Below, one piece after another: positions 22,559-36,130 of a stretch of 64,000 nucleotides of DNA. The notes under the pieces are model-generated. The model did no database searches, had not been told where the DNA came from, and saw only the letters and a list, made by a program, of their open reading frames with translations. The translations under genes and the position numbers were made by a program. The number at the start of each line of letters is the position of its first letter. Within the stretch, counting starts at the first letter, position 1. Source of the DNA: Acanthosoma haemorrhoidale (taxonomy: Eukaryota; Arthropoda; Insecta; Hemiptera; Acanthosomatidae); NCBI GenBank assembly GCA_930367205.1, contig OV884014.1:107800638-107864637 (forward strand). The letters run 5' to 3'.

Positions 22559-25500
22559 TTGTTGAATATCCGAGGCATTCGGTAATTGTCAATGCAGATT
22601 ATTTTCAAAAATAATTTTGACAGTGAAGACTAGGTTTTAGGTGGCTTCATCTCCATTTTGGGGGAGGCCTTCTCCAGAGGCTTAAAATACGAGAGGTTTC
22701 TTACGATTTCACGAGATGAATACATTAAAAGACATTACATACATTAAAAAAAATAATGAAGATACTATAGGATTAAATTAGTATAGGATTAATAGGTTTT
22801 ATAAACTTTAATAAAAAATCAGTGTGCGGTTCTAGGAGCTATAAAAACAATTTCTAACTAAGGGGCTTTCTAAAAGTGTTAGACACAGTTTGTCTTCAAT
22901 AATACTATTCGAAACGATAAGGGAACTTGGTGCTCGTAAAAGAATTTCGCATAAGCACCGGTGCTTGTGGGAAAACAAGCTGACAACTGAAGAGGCCTGG
23001 CCCATAAGTTGGGTAGGTATAAATAACAGGCCCATACATGGAGCTGCCAGCGGGCTCCGCGGTTCCTTTGACCCGACAAATCCAGTTTTTCCAGAAAGGG
23101 GAGGAAATTACCGAGAGGGGTTTAGAGAGGCGGCTGGAGGAGAGTTCTGGTCTGGAGAAGAAATCCTCTTATCTCCAGGCTGGAGATTATTCCTTTATAT
23201 CCTCAGTCCGGGAGAAGGGGGGTGGGTACGTTTCAGTCCGCTATAGTTATTAACAACCCCCCCCCCACCACTCGGCAAACACTATTAATAAATTCAAAAG
23301 GGGGTTTAGATTTGATGCGGAGATTATTAGCAACTTTTAATCCCTTAATGCCCCGAGGGAAATAAAGGGAAGCAATAAAGTGACTTATCTCTGGAGGGTA
23401 TTAGGCCACATCGAGCGGGATTTTATCAGGGACCGTTTAGGATCTCAGCGACAAGCTGTACTCAATAGTATATTTGTCGTCATGTTTTTGCAAGTCCATC
23501 TATATCATCGAGTTATCCATTTTGTATGAGCAACCTAATTATATCAATGTAAAATATTACAAAGAACCTTATAGCATAAATCCTGAGCTTTGACGTTAGT
23601 AAAGGTGTGATTAACTCAAACAAACAGTATACAATTATCTATGATGAATAAGTAACTGTAAATTTAGTTATAATAAGGGTTTAAATGTAGGTTAGCACAA
23701 GTTATTCACATATGAAGAAACGAGTTTGAATCAACTGAAATAAAGTTCTCGACCATTATTGTATTGCAACTGGTGGTGAAGGATCTTGGGATTATTGTGA
23801 AAATTATTAGGGATAAGACGTGCCCGCATGCTTCAATTGGCAAGGACCACTCCCTTCCCCAACCTCAGCTAAGGGTTCCTAAGAACACTTAGGCAGCAGG
23901 AAATATTCCAGATCTTTCTGAGGTTATCTCAAATACGATGGGAGTGAACCGAGGATACAATTTGTTTAAAAGTACACATTTCTTCATTGAATGAATTAAA
24001 AAAAAATATATATATACTAATTTTACAAATGCTATTTATTCATCATTCACTTTTTTCTTCTAACAGCGAGGCACGATAAGACTTGATACAATCGAAAAAT
24101 TGAAACATTTTGAAAAATATGATAAAGTTTAGTTTCATCGCTTTATTCTTTAACCTTGCTATATTCAATTGTAAGGAACGCGGAAAGGATACTCGAAGAG
24201 ACGTGTTTGAATGAGTTTATTTAGTATATAACGTATTATTAATCAAGATGTCGAGAACTTTAATTTCATACCCGATTCAAAATAATAGAAAAATATTTAT
24301 TTTGACGTTAGTAACATTTTAGTTATATTTTATGCAGTAATTTTCATTCCGAACTGAGTGCAGACTTACGTCCGAAAACATAAGGGTTTCCTGGATTTGA
24401 CAGAAACCCCTAAAAATGAGTTTATAACGTGGATATAAGTTTTAGTCCATAATCAATGAGAAATTCACGTCATTTTCGAAGAATGATTCTTGTGAATTAT
24501 CTTTTCAATAATTTATTTCCTCAGTTCATTAACAGGGATACTTATAGCGAACAGGTTGGAGTATACATAAATATTTCAATCTTAGACAGAGGACCGTACA
24601 AAGGGACCGTACAACTCATCCGTTAAGTGACAAAGGGAATAACGGCTGGAGATGGCAATGTTTGAGCTAGGGTCGCGTGTGTTCACAATGCAACAGTCAC
24701 GTGACAACGTACTATCCCCTACCTCTGCTCAATTAGCCTAATGCAAGAGTGTGGTAGTAAAGATAGCAATGGGCGATAAGGATTAGCGTTTGCAAGGACT
24801 TGGCTTCGACTCCACAGGAGGAGAGCTAGTTTATTGCAGCTGGGGCTGGCCAAACCTTCCTGGCGGAAAACACATCGAGTTAGCGATGACATTTCCGGTC
24901 ACTCCCCCACCAATGACTTTCCAGTCATATATTCTTGGTTTTATGCTAATTCCATAAATTACTCCTAATGAAGGCATTGACATATTTATTCTATAAGACT
25001 ACTCCAACTTATAGAAAAAAATACGTTTAATAGCAGTAATGAAACCAGTAATTATTATTTAATGGAGATGGCTGCCTTTTTGTTGTTTTCCAAAACACCT
25101 CTTGTAAAATTTCAATGTACAAGGAGGCTCACTATTCCCCAAAGAGACAGGCAGACATTTGAAAATATAGGGGGTTTTGATTTAAAATTTTTTTATATAT
25201 AGTACAATATTCAATTTGCTACTGTAGAGGTTACATAAAAATTCTATCGTGTATCTTTGAAGAAGATATTTAATATACTGAGGGGTCCAAAAAAATGTAT
25301 CCACTGGTTAACAGCCCATAACTTGCAAACTAATTGACGGAGTTGTCTCATTTTTGGTGAAAGTGTAGCTTAAAGATATCACTGTAGGGTTGCCTTAGGT
25401 AAGATGGGACCCTATAAGCTTACAGGAAGTGCCCAAATTAAAAATGGATAGTCTCACGAAAAGTTTAAAGGTGAAGTGCCACAAAGGGCGGTTATATTAT

Positions 25501-26612
25501 ATATATTTATATCATTTTTTTAAAATGCTTTTTAGACTAAAAAAAATGAATAATTAGTTTGCTTCAGTTCTCAACTCTCATCTGAAGTAAACGTCAAAAC
25601 TTTCGTTGATATATCGCGTTGCTTTTTACTTAATTAAATGAGTGATTTGTCATTTATGAAATCAGATTTCATTTTATTCTCAGCGGCAAACACTTTACGA
25701 CAATCTAATTCTAGTATATTTAGCATTAAGTAATTGTAAATGACCTAGACAATACTTTCGTGGAATTAAGATAAATTAATTTTAAAAAAATAAGATAAAT
25801 TCGTTTGCTTGTAAAAGATTGTTTCAACGAATGTCTTTGGAACCGCAATTCTTATTGTCAATTCTAGTCGTGGTATTATTGGCACAATATTAGTACAATT
25901 GAATATAACTGGCCAAGGAGAACACTACCCTCGCCTAACCAACTAAGCCATCCTGCACGAGGTCCCGGGCTTATTAATTCCTTTAGGTGTTACTTATTTG
26001 GCTGTTCTCTCCTCGATGTCATGTCTAGTCGTTCTTTTTGTCTTCACCATGCGCAGGAAGGACATTTCACACAGAGTGTGAAAGCCAAAACCTTTGAAAT
26101 TATTTTTGTGTGACTTGGACGACTATTTCCTCTTGTATCTTTAAATGCTCAAAGATATTCATTTAAAGTTTCAGATGGGTTCATAGCTTTGATGACCACA
26201 ATCATAGAAATACCGATAACAAAATAGTAAAGACTTAAAAACAAAAATTTACTGTAAAGAGTCTTTGCTTGAGACTATTAATACATAATAGGACGCAGGT
26301 GTGTACTGGAGGTGAGGTGTTTTAAAATGAGCCCCAGATCATTGTTCTACAGAGTTCGTTATAAGCCGGCTTGAATTAACTGCACATAGGTTAGGGTTGA
26401 AGGCTTGTTTGTCCTCGAGAAAGTAGCTGGAAGGTGGAGGCAAGCCTTCTACATCAAGTAAATACTGTCCCTGGGCTGCTCGGGTCGGTTATTCGGCCAT
26501 CTTGATAACTCAATAGCATAGAGATTATTGTCCAATGTTACTTCATTGGTTTGTTCCATTTATGCCGAGGCGGCCTTTGTTAAACTAAAGAGCACTTTCT
26601 CTATAACCGGAT
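22559..26612. other. Unique sequence with one GC-richer island, no gene seen
   Basis: No coding region is supported. An island at about 22960-23460 is purine-rich and less AT-rich than its surroundings. It has a C-run at about 23257-23267 and no detectable repeat relationship inside the window. It is a candidate regulatory or conserved non-coding element by composition only. A short inverted repeat (GAAGGCTTG...CAAGCCTTC) lies near 26399-26450. Confidence 0.45.
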
Positions 26613-29490
<2,878 letters not shown>

Positions 29491-29740
29491 TATTTTTTTT
29501 ATTTTATTTTTTTTTCTCAGCTCTCAAACTTTAAAAATGTAGAATAAGGAAAAAATAAAGCAAAATTTATTTGGAGTGAACGGATCCTTTTACTAGGAGG
29601 ACCTATTTGAAGGTTGGGTGAAGGAATTAAGGAGTGTGGGACTTACACCTTGGTTGAGGTGTAAATGTCACGGTGCAGTGGTGAGAGTCCACTGAAGGTT
29701 GAGCCTAGAATATCTCTAGGCATGTAGTGCAGGCTCATTC
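29491..29740 (-). mobile_element. Non-LTR retrotransposon 3' UTR fragment, Family B copy 2
   Basis: This is a minus-strand fragment containing only the Family B 3' UTR and tail. In element sense it starts near 29740 with the hairpin CCTAGA-GATAT-TCTAGG. It continues through the CAGTGG/CCACTG hairpin and the conserved GGATCC-containing block, and ends in an A-rich tail (T-rich on the plus strand, about 29486-29516). It has no coding part. Confidence 0.85.
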
Positions 29741-31302
29741 AGACGAATTTATTGTAATAAATAACAGAATTTCAATTGGTAAAAAAAACTTGGACTCGCT
29801 GAGTATTTATATCTATCAACTCACCTTAGATACTATTGTAAGATAGTAAGCGCACTAACCTGAAACAAAACAATAGATTTATTAAATTAAGTCCAATTTT
29901 AGATCTAACATATAAATATAATTGAGAAATATTTAGGAGTAAATTTTGAATAAATTAATAATAATCCAATATGGAATAAAATTTAAACAAAATTATGTTT
30001 ATAAAACATAACGCATTATTACATAAAAAACTGTTAAAACAATAAAACTACACGGCTACGAATGGCATAGGTACGTAAATAGTGTTTGTATTTATAGAAT
30101 TATCTTTTAATATAATATCGATTTGCAATTTAAAATTATAATTAATTCTTTTAGATCACTGTTTTGGCAACAAAAAAGAATAAATATGCATTTAAGCATA
30201 CTATCATTTACAGGTTAGTTTGGATTATTGCTAATTTTATTATTGATTATTTTGAATTTTTCGTATGAAATTGTTTTGTGATTATATTAATGTAATTGTT
30301 ATGTAAGTATTTTGTTTGAATTGTAGTCATGAGATGAGCTGATGTAATATCTATCATAAAAGTTTGTTTTTTTTAAGCTAATTTTCACGCAATAACAACA
30401 TAAATTTGTTTATAAATGATGGTATAATATTTATTTGCCATATTTAAGGATCTCATGAGGGTATAGTCTAGTTCCTGTTCCCCCTATAGATTGCTCTAAA
30501 TAGTGAAGCGAGAAAAAACATGGCCTTTACTTAATGACAACGATATGAGTGCGAACTACAGCCATAACCCTGTCAGCTCAATTACCAAAGTCCCCATCCC
30601 CATTTTATGACAGAAGTAATAAAATTTTTAAAACAACCCTCTAAAGTTAAACTATAAAATGTACTTATAACAGTATAGATAAAATACAGATAAAATTCTT
30701 GACTATTATATGTTACAGCTGATCTACTAAATACACAACCCCACACTCATAGTCCCCAATGTTTTTTTTGTAAATAGTTTATACGACAATCATTATGTAC
30801 AAATGGCCATTAGAAAATGACTAGATTGGACTGTGTGGCCTTGCATGCTAAGGATGCTGTCAATTTATTCATCATTATCTCTTCATCCAAGCCACCTGCT
30901 TCAGACATAATCAACTAGAAATAAAAGATGATTGCCTACAATCCCAATGTAATCAACTTGTAATTGATCAATCTGGGGTTATTACGTCTGTCGTCTCCGA
31001 TTGTGAATGGAAATCTTGGATTACTATTGTAGATTAGAACTTGTTAACGTGATAATATAAGCTGGCCAAGAGAAGGAACAGATGGAATGGTTTGATTAAT
31101 TACTTTTTGAGATGAGAATAAGAGGTAGCAGCCATCTCATATTTAATAACTGGTAATAGGGTCAGTATTACGCTGTAATCACCACGTCAATCTGTTTCCT
31201 ACCTCTTTTATTTATTCTATTTAATATATACTAATTAACAAATTTTACTCTAATTCGCTTTAGTTTTCTTTCCATTCGTTGCCATAGTTACAACTAGATT
31301 TA
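29741..31302. other. AT-rich unique sequence, no gene seen
   Basis: This stretch is very AT-rich. I see no domain, RNA gene or tandem repeat in it before the array that starts near 31303. Confidence 0.5.
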
Positions 31303-32606
31303 ATAGCGCTATAATATTTATGTAGTATTTGAGCGGTATAATATTTGAGTAGTATGTGAGTGGTATAATATTTATGTAGTATTTGAGCGGTACAATATTT
31401 GAGTAGTATTTGAGCGGTATAGGAACGGTATAATATTTGAGTAGTATTTGAGCCGTATAATATTTGAGTAGTATGTGAGCGGTATCATATTTATGTAGTA
31501 TTTGAGCGGTACAATATTTATGTAGTATTTGAGCGGTATAGGAACGGTATAATATTTGAGTAGTATGTGAGCGGTATCATATTTATGTAGTATTTGAGCG
31601 GTACAATATTTGAGTAGTATTTGAGCGGTATAGGAATGGTATAATATTTCAGTAGTATGTGAGCGGTATAATATTTATGTAGTATTTGAGCGGTACAATA
31701 TTTGAGTAGTATTTGAGCGGTATAGGAATGGTATAATATTTCAGTAGTATGTGAGCGGTATAATATTTATGTAGTATTTGAGCGGTACAATATTTGAGTA
31801 GTATTTGAGCGGTATAGGAACGGTATAATATTTCAGTAGTATGTGAGCGGTATAATATTTATGTAGTATTTCAGCGGTACAATATTTGAGTAGTATTTGA
31901 GCGGTATAGGAACGGTATAATATTTGAGTAGTATTTGAGCGGTATAGGAACGGTATAATATTTGAGTAGTATTTGAGCCGTATAATATTTGAGTAGTATG
32001 TGAGCGGTACAATATTTGAGTAGTATTTGAGCGGTATAGGAATGGTATAATATTTCAGTAGTATGTGAGCGGTATAATATTTATGTAGTATTTGAGCGGT
32101 ACAATATTTGAGTAGTATTTGAGCGGTATAGGAATGGTATAATATTTCAGTAGTATGTGAGCGGTATAATATTTATGTAGTATTTGAGCGGTACAATATT
32201 TGAGTAGTATTTGAGCGGTATAGGAATGGTATAATATTTCAGTAGTATGTGAGCGGTATAATATTTATGTAGTATTTCAGCGGTACAATATTTGAGTAGT
32301 ATTTGAGCGGTATAGGAACGGTATAATATTTGAGTAGTATTTGAGCGGTATAGGAACGGTATAATATTTGAGTAGTATTTGAGCCGTATAATATTTGAGT
32401 AGTATGTGAGCGGTATCATATTTATGTAGTATTTAAGCGGTACAATATTTATGTAGTATGTGAGCGGTACAATATTTGAGTATTATTTAAGTGGTATAAT
32501 CTTTGAGTTGTATGTGAGCGGTATAATATTTGAGTAGCATTTGAGCGGTATAGGAACGGTATAATATTTGAGTAGTATTTAAGCGGTATAATATTTGAGT
32601 AGTATT
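31303..32606. repeat. Complex tandem array with 92-bp higher-order period
   Basis: The array is built from short related modules (AGTATTTGAGCGGTA, CAATATTTGAGT, TAATATTTATGT, GGAACGGTA). Between about 31649 and 31925 a four-module block recurs with an exact 92-bp spacing, for example TCAGTAGTAT at 31649, 31741 and 31833. The same block order is seen again near 32055-32290. The ends are degenerate and approximate. Antisense frames with a TYY/KYY-rich pattern come from the repeat. Confidence 0.93.
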
Positions 32607-33597
32607 TGAACCACGAATAATTGATCAGAAAGAGTTGGGCGCAATAAAAAGTGCAGAAAGTTATTCATTTGTAATAATGAGAAAACTTAACTATTTACAA
32701 ACTACATTCTTCTTTATAGAATATATCACATATCCTAGAACATTGGCACACACAAATTCAACGTTCAAAAACATTATAAATTCCTTATTAACATTATAAA
32801 TTAATATAGAACAACGATACAGGGTCAATAAGAAGAAACGATTTTGATTTCTTGTGTAACTGATCTCTACAAATTCACCTAAAGGTTTGGAGAGGAATTA
32901 CACGTTGCTGTGTGCAATCACCACACTACCTTTTGCCAATTATCATTCGGAGGCTAATATTATTTATTTTTGCAATAAATATAAATAAAACCATATATTA
33001 ATAAAATGGATCTACTTTCACATGTACTGATAATTTTTATTATGGATGATAATGTAAGAAATAAATACCTACGATAGAGAGTTTACTTTTTAAACCTTTT
33101 TAATATAAACATAGCTAAATGACAAAACCTCTTTCGAAAACATTGATACCTTAGTCGATATGGTATGGCGATAAAGTTAATGGGAAATTGCTCCAAAGGT
33201 AACTATAGCGAAATTGAGACATCGGATCCACCAACGCCTTTCCTCCTAACTTGGCCTAAGCTTCATTTAACTTTGAAAACATTTTCAATTTCACGCTTTT
33301 CCAGTTTCACCATTTAAAGGGGACCTTCCTCTTAATCAACGACTCTCTAGTCACTCAAGGCATTCTTTGTAGCTTCTTCTTCTTGGCGGCTCTTTGACTC
33401 CGGTCATCGGAGGTGGTCGCTGGTCCCGAGGGAATTGAAAATAGAACCAGAAAATATAGCAGCGAAGAAATCACAAATACGAGAAAATACGTTTTTTGGG
33501 TACATTTTAAATAGTCGAATTAAGCTGTAGTATGAATCCCACAATTATTATTAATTATATTTTTCAAGTGTAATTTCTAGCCAAAGAGGATTCATAT
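32607..33597. other. AT-rich unique sequence, no gene seen
   Basis: No coding region is supported. A short GC-richer patch occurs at 33360-33430. Nothing else stands out before the retroelement fragment at 33598. Confidence 0.5.
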
Positions 33598-34130
33598 CAT
33601 ACAACATCCTGCGCACGGCACTATGGCATACCCCTTTTCGTGAAATGAAGGCTCCTTACATCCACAAAAAGTTCGAAGTCTCCACCATTACCGAAGCCAT
33701 CAGAAGAAGACACATCAAATTCTTCGACTCGATGAAACAGTGCCAAAACCCCCTATTCCAAGACCTGACACCCCCACCACTACCGGCAAGATGGCAAATC
33801 TCTAGATCTGGGAAAGCAGACCAAATGGTGAACATTACGGCCCTTGGCCAACCAACAACAAGCCTCTGACGGGCACCCATCACTGCTTTCCAGCTGAATA
33901 AGCTTCCACTACATACCTAGAGAGACTCTAGGCTCAGCCTTCAGTGGACTCTCACCACTGTACCGCAACATTTCCACCTCTACCGAGGCTTCCCACACTC
34001 CTTAATTCCCTCACTCCACCTTCAAACAGGTACTCCTAGTAAAAGTATCCGCTCACCCCAAATAAATTCCCTTTATTTTTCCCTTATCTATAATCTTAAA
34101 AATTTGAGAGCTAAGGGAAAAAAAACAACT
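33598..34130 (+). mobile_element. Non-LTR retrotransposon, Family B copy 3 (5'-truncated)
   Basis: This plus-strand fragment matches the 3' half of the 52.3-53.2 kb copy. It has the last part of the reverse transcriptase frame, then a 3' UTR with two perfect hairpins: CCTAGAG-AGA-CTCTAGG at 33916-33932 and CAGTGG-ACTCTCA-CCACTG at 33942-33960. It ends with GAGAGCTAAGGG and an A-rich tail near 34113-34130. Confidence 0.88.
33603..33869 (+). pseudogene. Reverse transcriptase C-terminus with lost stop (Family B)
   Basis: The frame reads NILRTALWHTPFREMKA, then ITEAIRRRHIKFFDSMK, and PPLPARW. In the 52 kb copy the codon after ARW is TAA. Here it is CAA, so the frame runs on into the UTR and stops at TGA near 33867. 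It is a truncated remnant with no catalytic motif. Confidence 0.82.
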
Positions 34131-35359
34131 AATTTTTTAAATAAACAATTAAAAACTAAATTTTAATACAATAAAAATTATGTTAAGCGCCTGGCTTTAA
34201 GCCATTTTCCATGATGATTTCTTCATTTATTTCATTTTCTATACTTAATTCTTGATAAATACGTTCCCTTGATTCGTATATAAAAAGCATATTTTTTATT
34301 CTTGCCTTCTTAAGAATTACCCACTTTATGTCATAAGGCCTGTCATTAATTAAAGTTCATAGTGGGAGAATAATAAAGTTGTTTTATCATTATTATAAAA
34401 TATCGACTTTGTGTACTAGCTAGAAAAGCAGGTGCGTAGCGACGTGAGTGATATTTTAACAGTACAATAGAGAAGGGCGGTAGGGAGCAAACAATTACAA
34501 TGTGGAGATAATACAGCCACAGAGATAAATAAGAGAGGGTGTCAGATAAAACTGTACTGCCAGCTCACTAAATCACAACTAACAACAGTGGCTTGAACCC
34601 AGGGCAACATGGGACCTGCCTTGTATATTATAGCATGGCTTTATAGAGCACCGTAGCTATTGTATTCAGTCGGAACAAGAGTAATATATAAACATACGCA
34701 AACTAGCACCATTTCCTTCTCCATTTGGGATTTTCGTTTGTTGGTACTTATTTTACTTACTTTGTTGAACCACCTCAGTCAACCGAAATCACTTTTAAAA
34801 TTAAATAGAGGATCAAATAAAAATAATAACTATTTTATTTTTTTTCTAGGATGACTACCACGTGCTCCATCATTGCTAAAACTTATCTCTTCAGTGTAGC
34901 TAAGTAAAATACGATACCTGACTGTATTTAAATAGTAAATTGTAGCTACTTAAATTATTTAAAATTCTTGATTAAAATAAAATGCATAAAGACGGACAGT
35001 TGCTAATGAAAGGAAATATACGAATATTGGCCGTTGTGGGAAGATTGGTGTTAAATTATGCGGAGTTCATCGAAGGCCTCCTACTGTGTAGCTCAGGCAT
35101 ACACTACTCACTAAACATGTCTGGATCACCTCATATCATTTGACAGTCTCTCAATAATGTAACTGCAAGATAACTTGACAGTATTACCCATTGTCTATTA
35201 TAGGAAGAATTTATATAACTTTTTTAGGAACAAGTTCAGACAACACAAGTCCTCCATACTAACATTTTCTCGTTGAAACTTGAAATAATTCAAGATCTTT
35301 CCATGAATCTTATAAATAGCTACCCAGGTAATACTGGCAAATCCGAAACACCGTCGAAA
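34131..35359. other. AT-rich unique sequence, no gene seen
   Basis: No coding region, RNA gene or array is visible. A plus-strand frame at 34660-34854 has no recognisable feature. Confidence 0.5.
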
Positions 35360-35477
35360 CCTAGAAACCTTATTAGGGAGTACGTAGCAACCTTATTAGG
35401 GAGTACCTAGGAACCTTATTAAGTAGTACCTAGCAACCTTATTAGGGAGTACCTAGCAACCTTATTATTATTATGTA

Positions 35478-35672
35478 TATATATTTTTTTTTTCTTCTTA
35501 GCTCTATAATTATAAGATTAAGGATGAGGGAAAAATAAAGGAATATTTGGGTTGACCGGATCCTTGTATTAGGAGTACCTGCTTGAAGGTGGTGTGAGGG
35601 AATTAAGGAGTGTGGGAATCCTCGGTAGAGGTTGATTGTTGCAGGACAGTGGTGAGAGTCCACTGGTGGCTG
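35478..35672 (-). mobile_element. Family B 3' UTR fragment inside the minisatellite, copy a
   Basis: This minus-strand fragment starts, in element sense, near 35672 with CAGCCACCAGTGGACTCTC and ends with AGAGCTAAGAAG and an A-rich tail (the plus-strand T-run at about 35485-35494). On both sides it is bordered by AGCAACCTTA of the minisatellite. That could be a target duplication, but it cannot be told apart from the array itself. Confidence 0.85.
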
Positions 35673-35884
35673 AGCAACCTTACTAGGGAGTAACTAGCAA
35701 CCTTCTTAGGGAGTACCTAGCAACCTTAAACCTTCTTAGGGAGTACCTAGCAACCTTATTAGGGAGTACCTAGGAACCTTCTTAGGGAGTACCTAGCAAC
35801 CTTATTAGGGAGTACCTAGGAACCTTATTAAGGAGTACCTAGCAACCTTATTAGGGTGTACCTAGCAACCTTATTATTATTATG

Positions 35885-36081
35885 TATATATATATTTTTT
35901 TTCTTCTTAGCTCTATAATTATAAGATTAAGGATGAGGGAAAAATGAGGAATATTTGGGTTGACCGGATCCTTGTATTAGGAGTACCTGCTTGAAGGTGG
36001 TGTGAGGGAATTAAGGAGTATGGGAAGCCTCGGTAGTGGTTGGTTGTTGCGGTACAGTGGTGAGAGTCCACTGGTGGCTGA
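35885..36081 (-). mobile_element. Family B 3' UTR fragment inside the minisatellite, copy b
   Basis: This is the same fragment as at 35478-35672, 409 bp further on. It has a few substitutions and the same junctions with the minisatellite. It is best explained as a copy made by duplication, not as a second insertion. Confidence 0.85.
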
Positions 36082-36130
36082 GCAACCTTACTAGGGAGTA
36101 ACTAGCAACCGTATTAGGTAGTACCTAGCA

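Larger units (their letters stand above)
35360..36130. repeat. 23-bp minisatellite interrupted by two retroelement tails
   Basis: The unit is CCTAGCAACCTTATTAGGGAGTA with common variants (AGGAACC, AAGTAGTA, CTAGGG). Two Family B 3' UTR fragments sit inside it at about 35478-35672 and 35885-36081. The two fragments and their junctions are near-identical, with a constant offset of 409 bp (AGCTCTATAA at 35500 and 35909). So one insertion was followed by duplication of a 409-bp block containing both retroelement and minisatellite. Confidence 0.93.
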
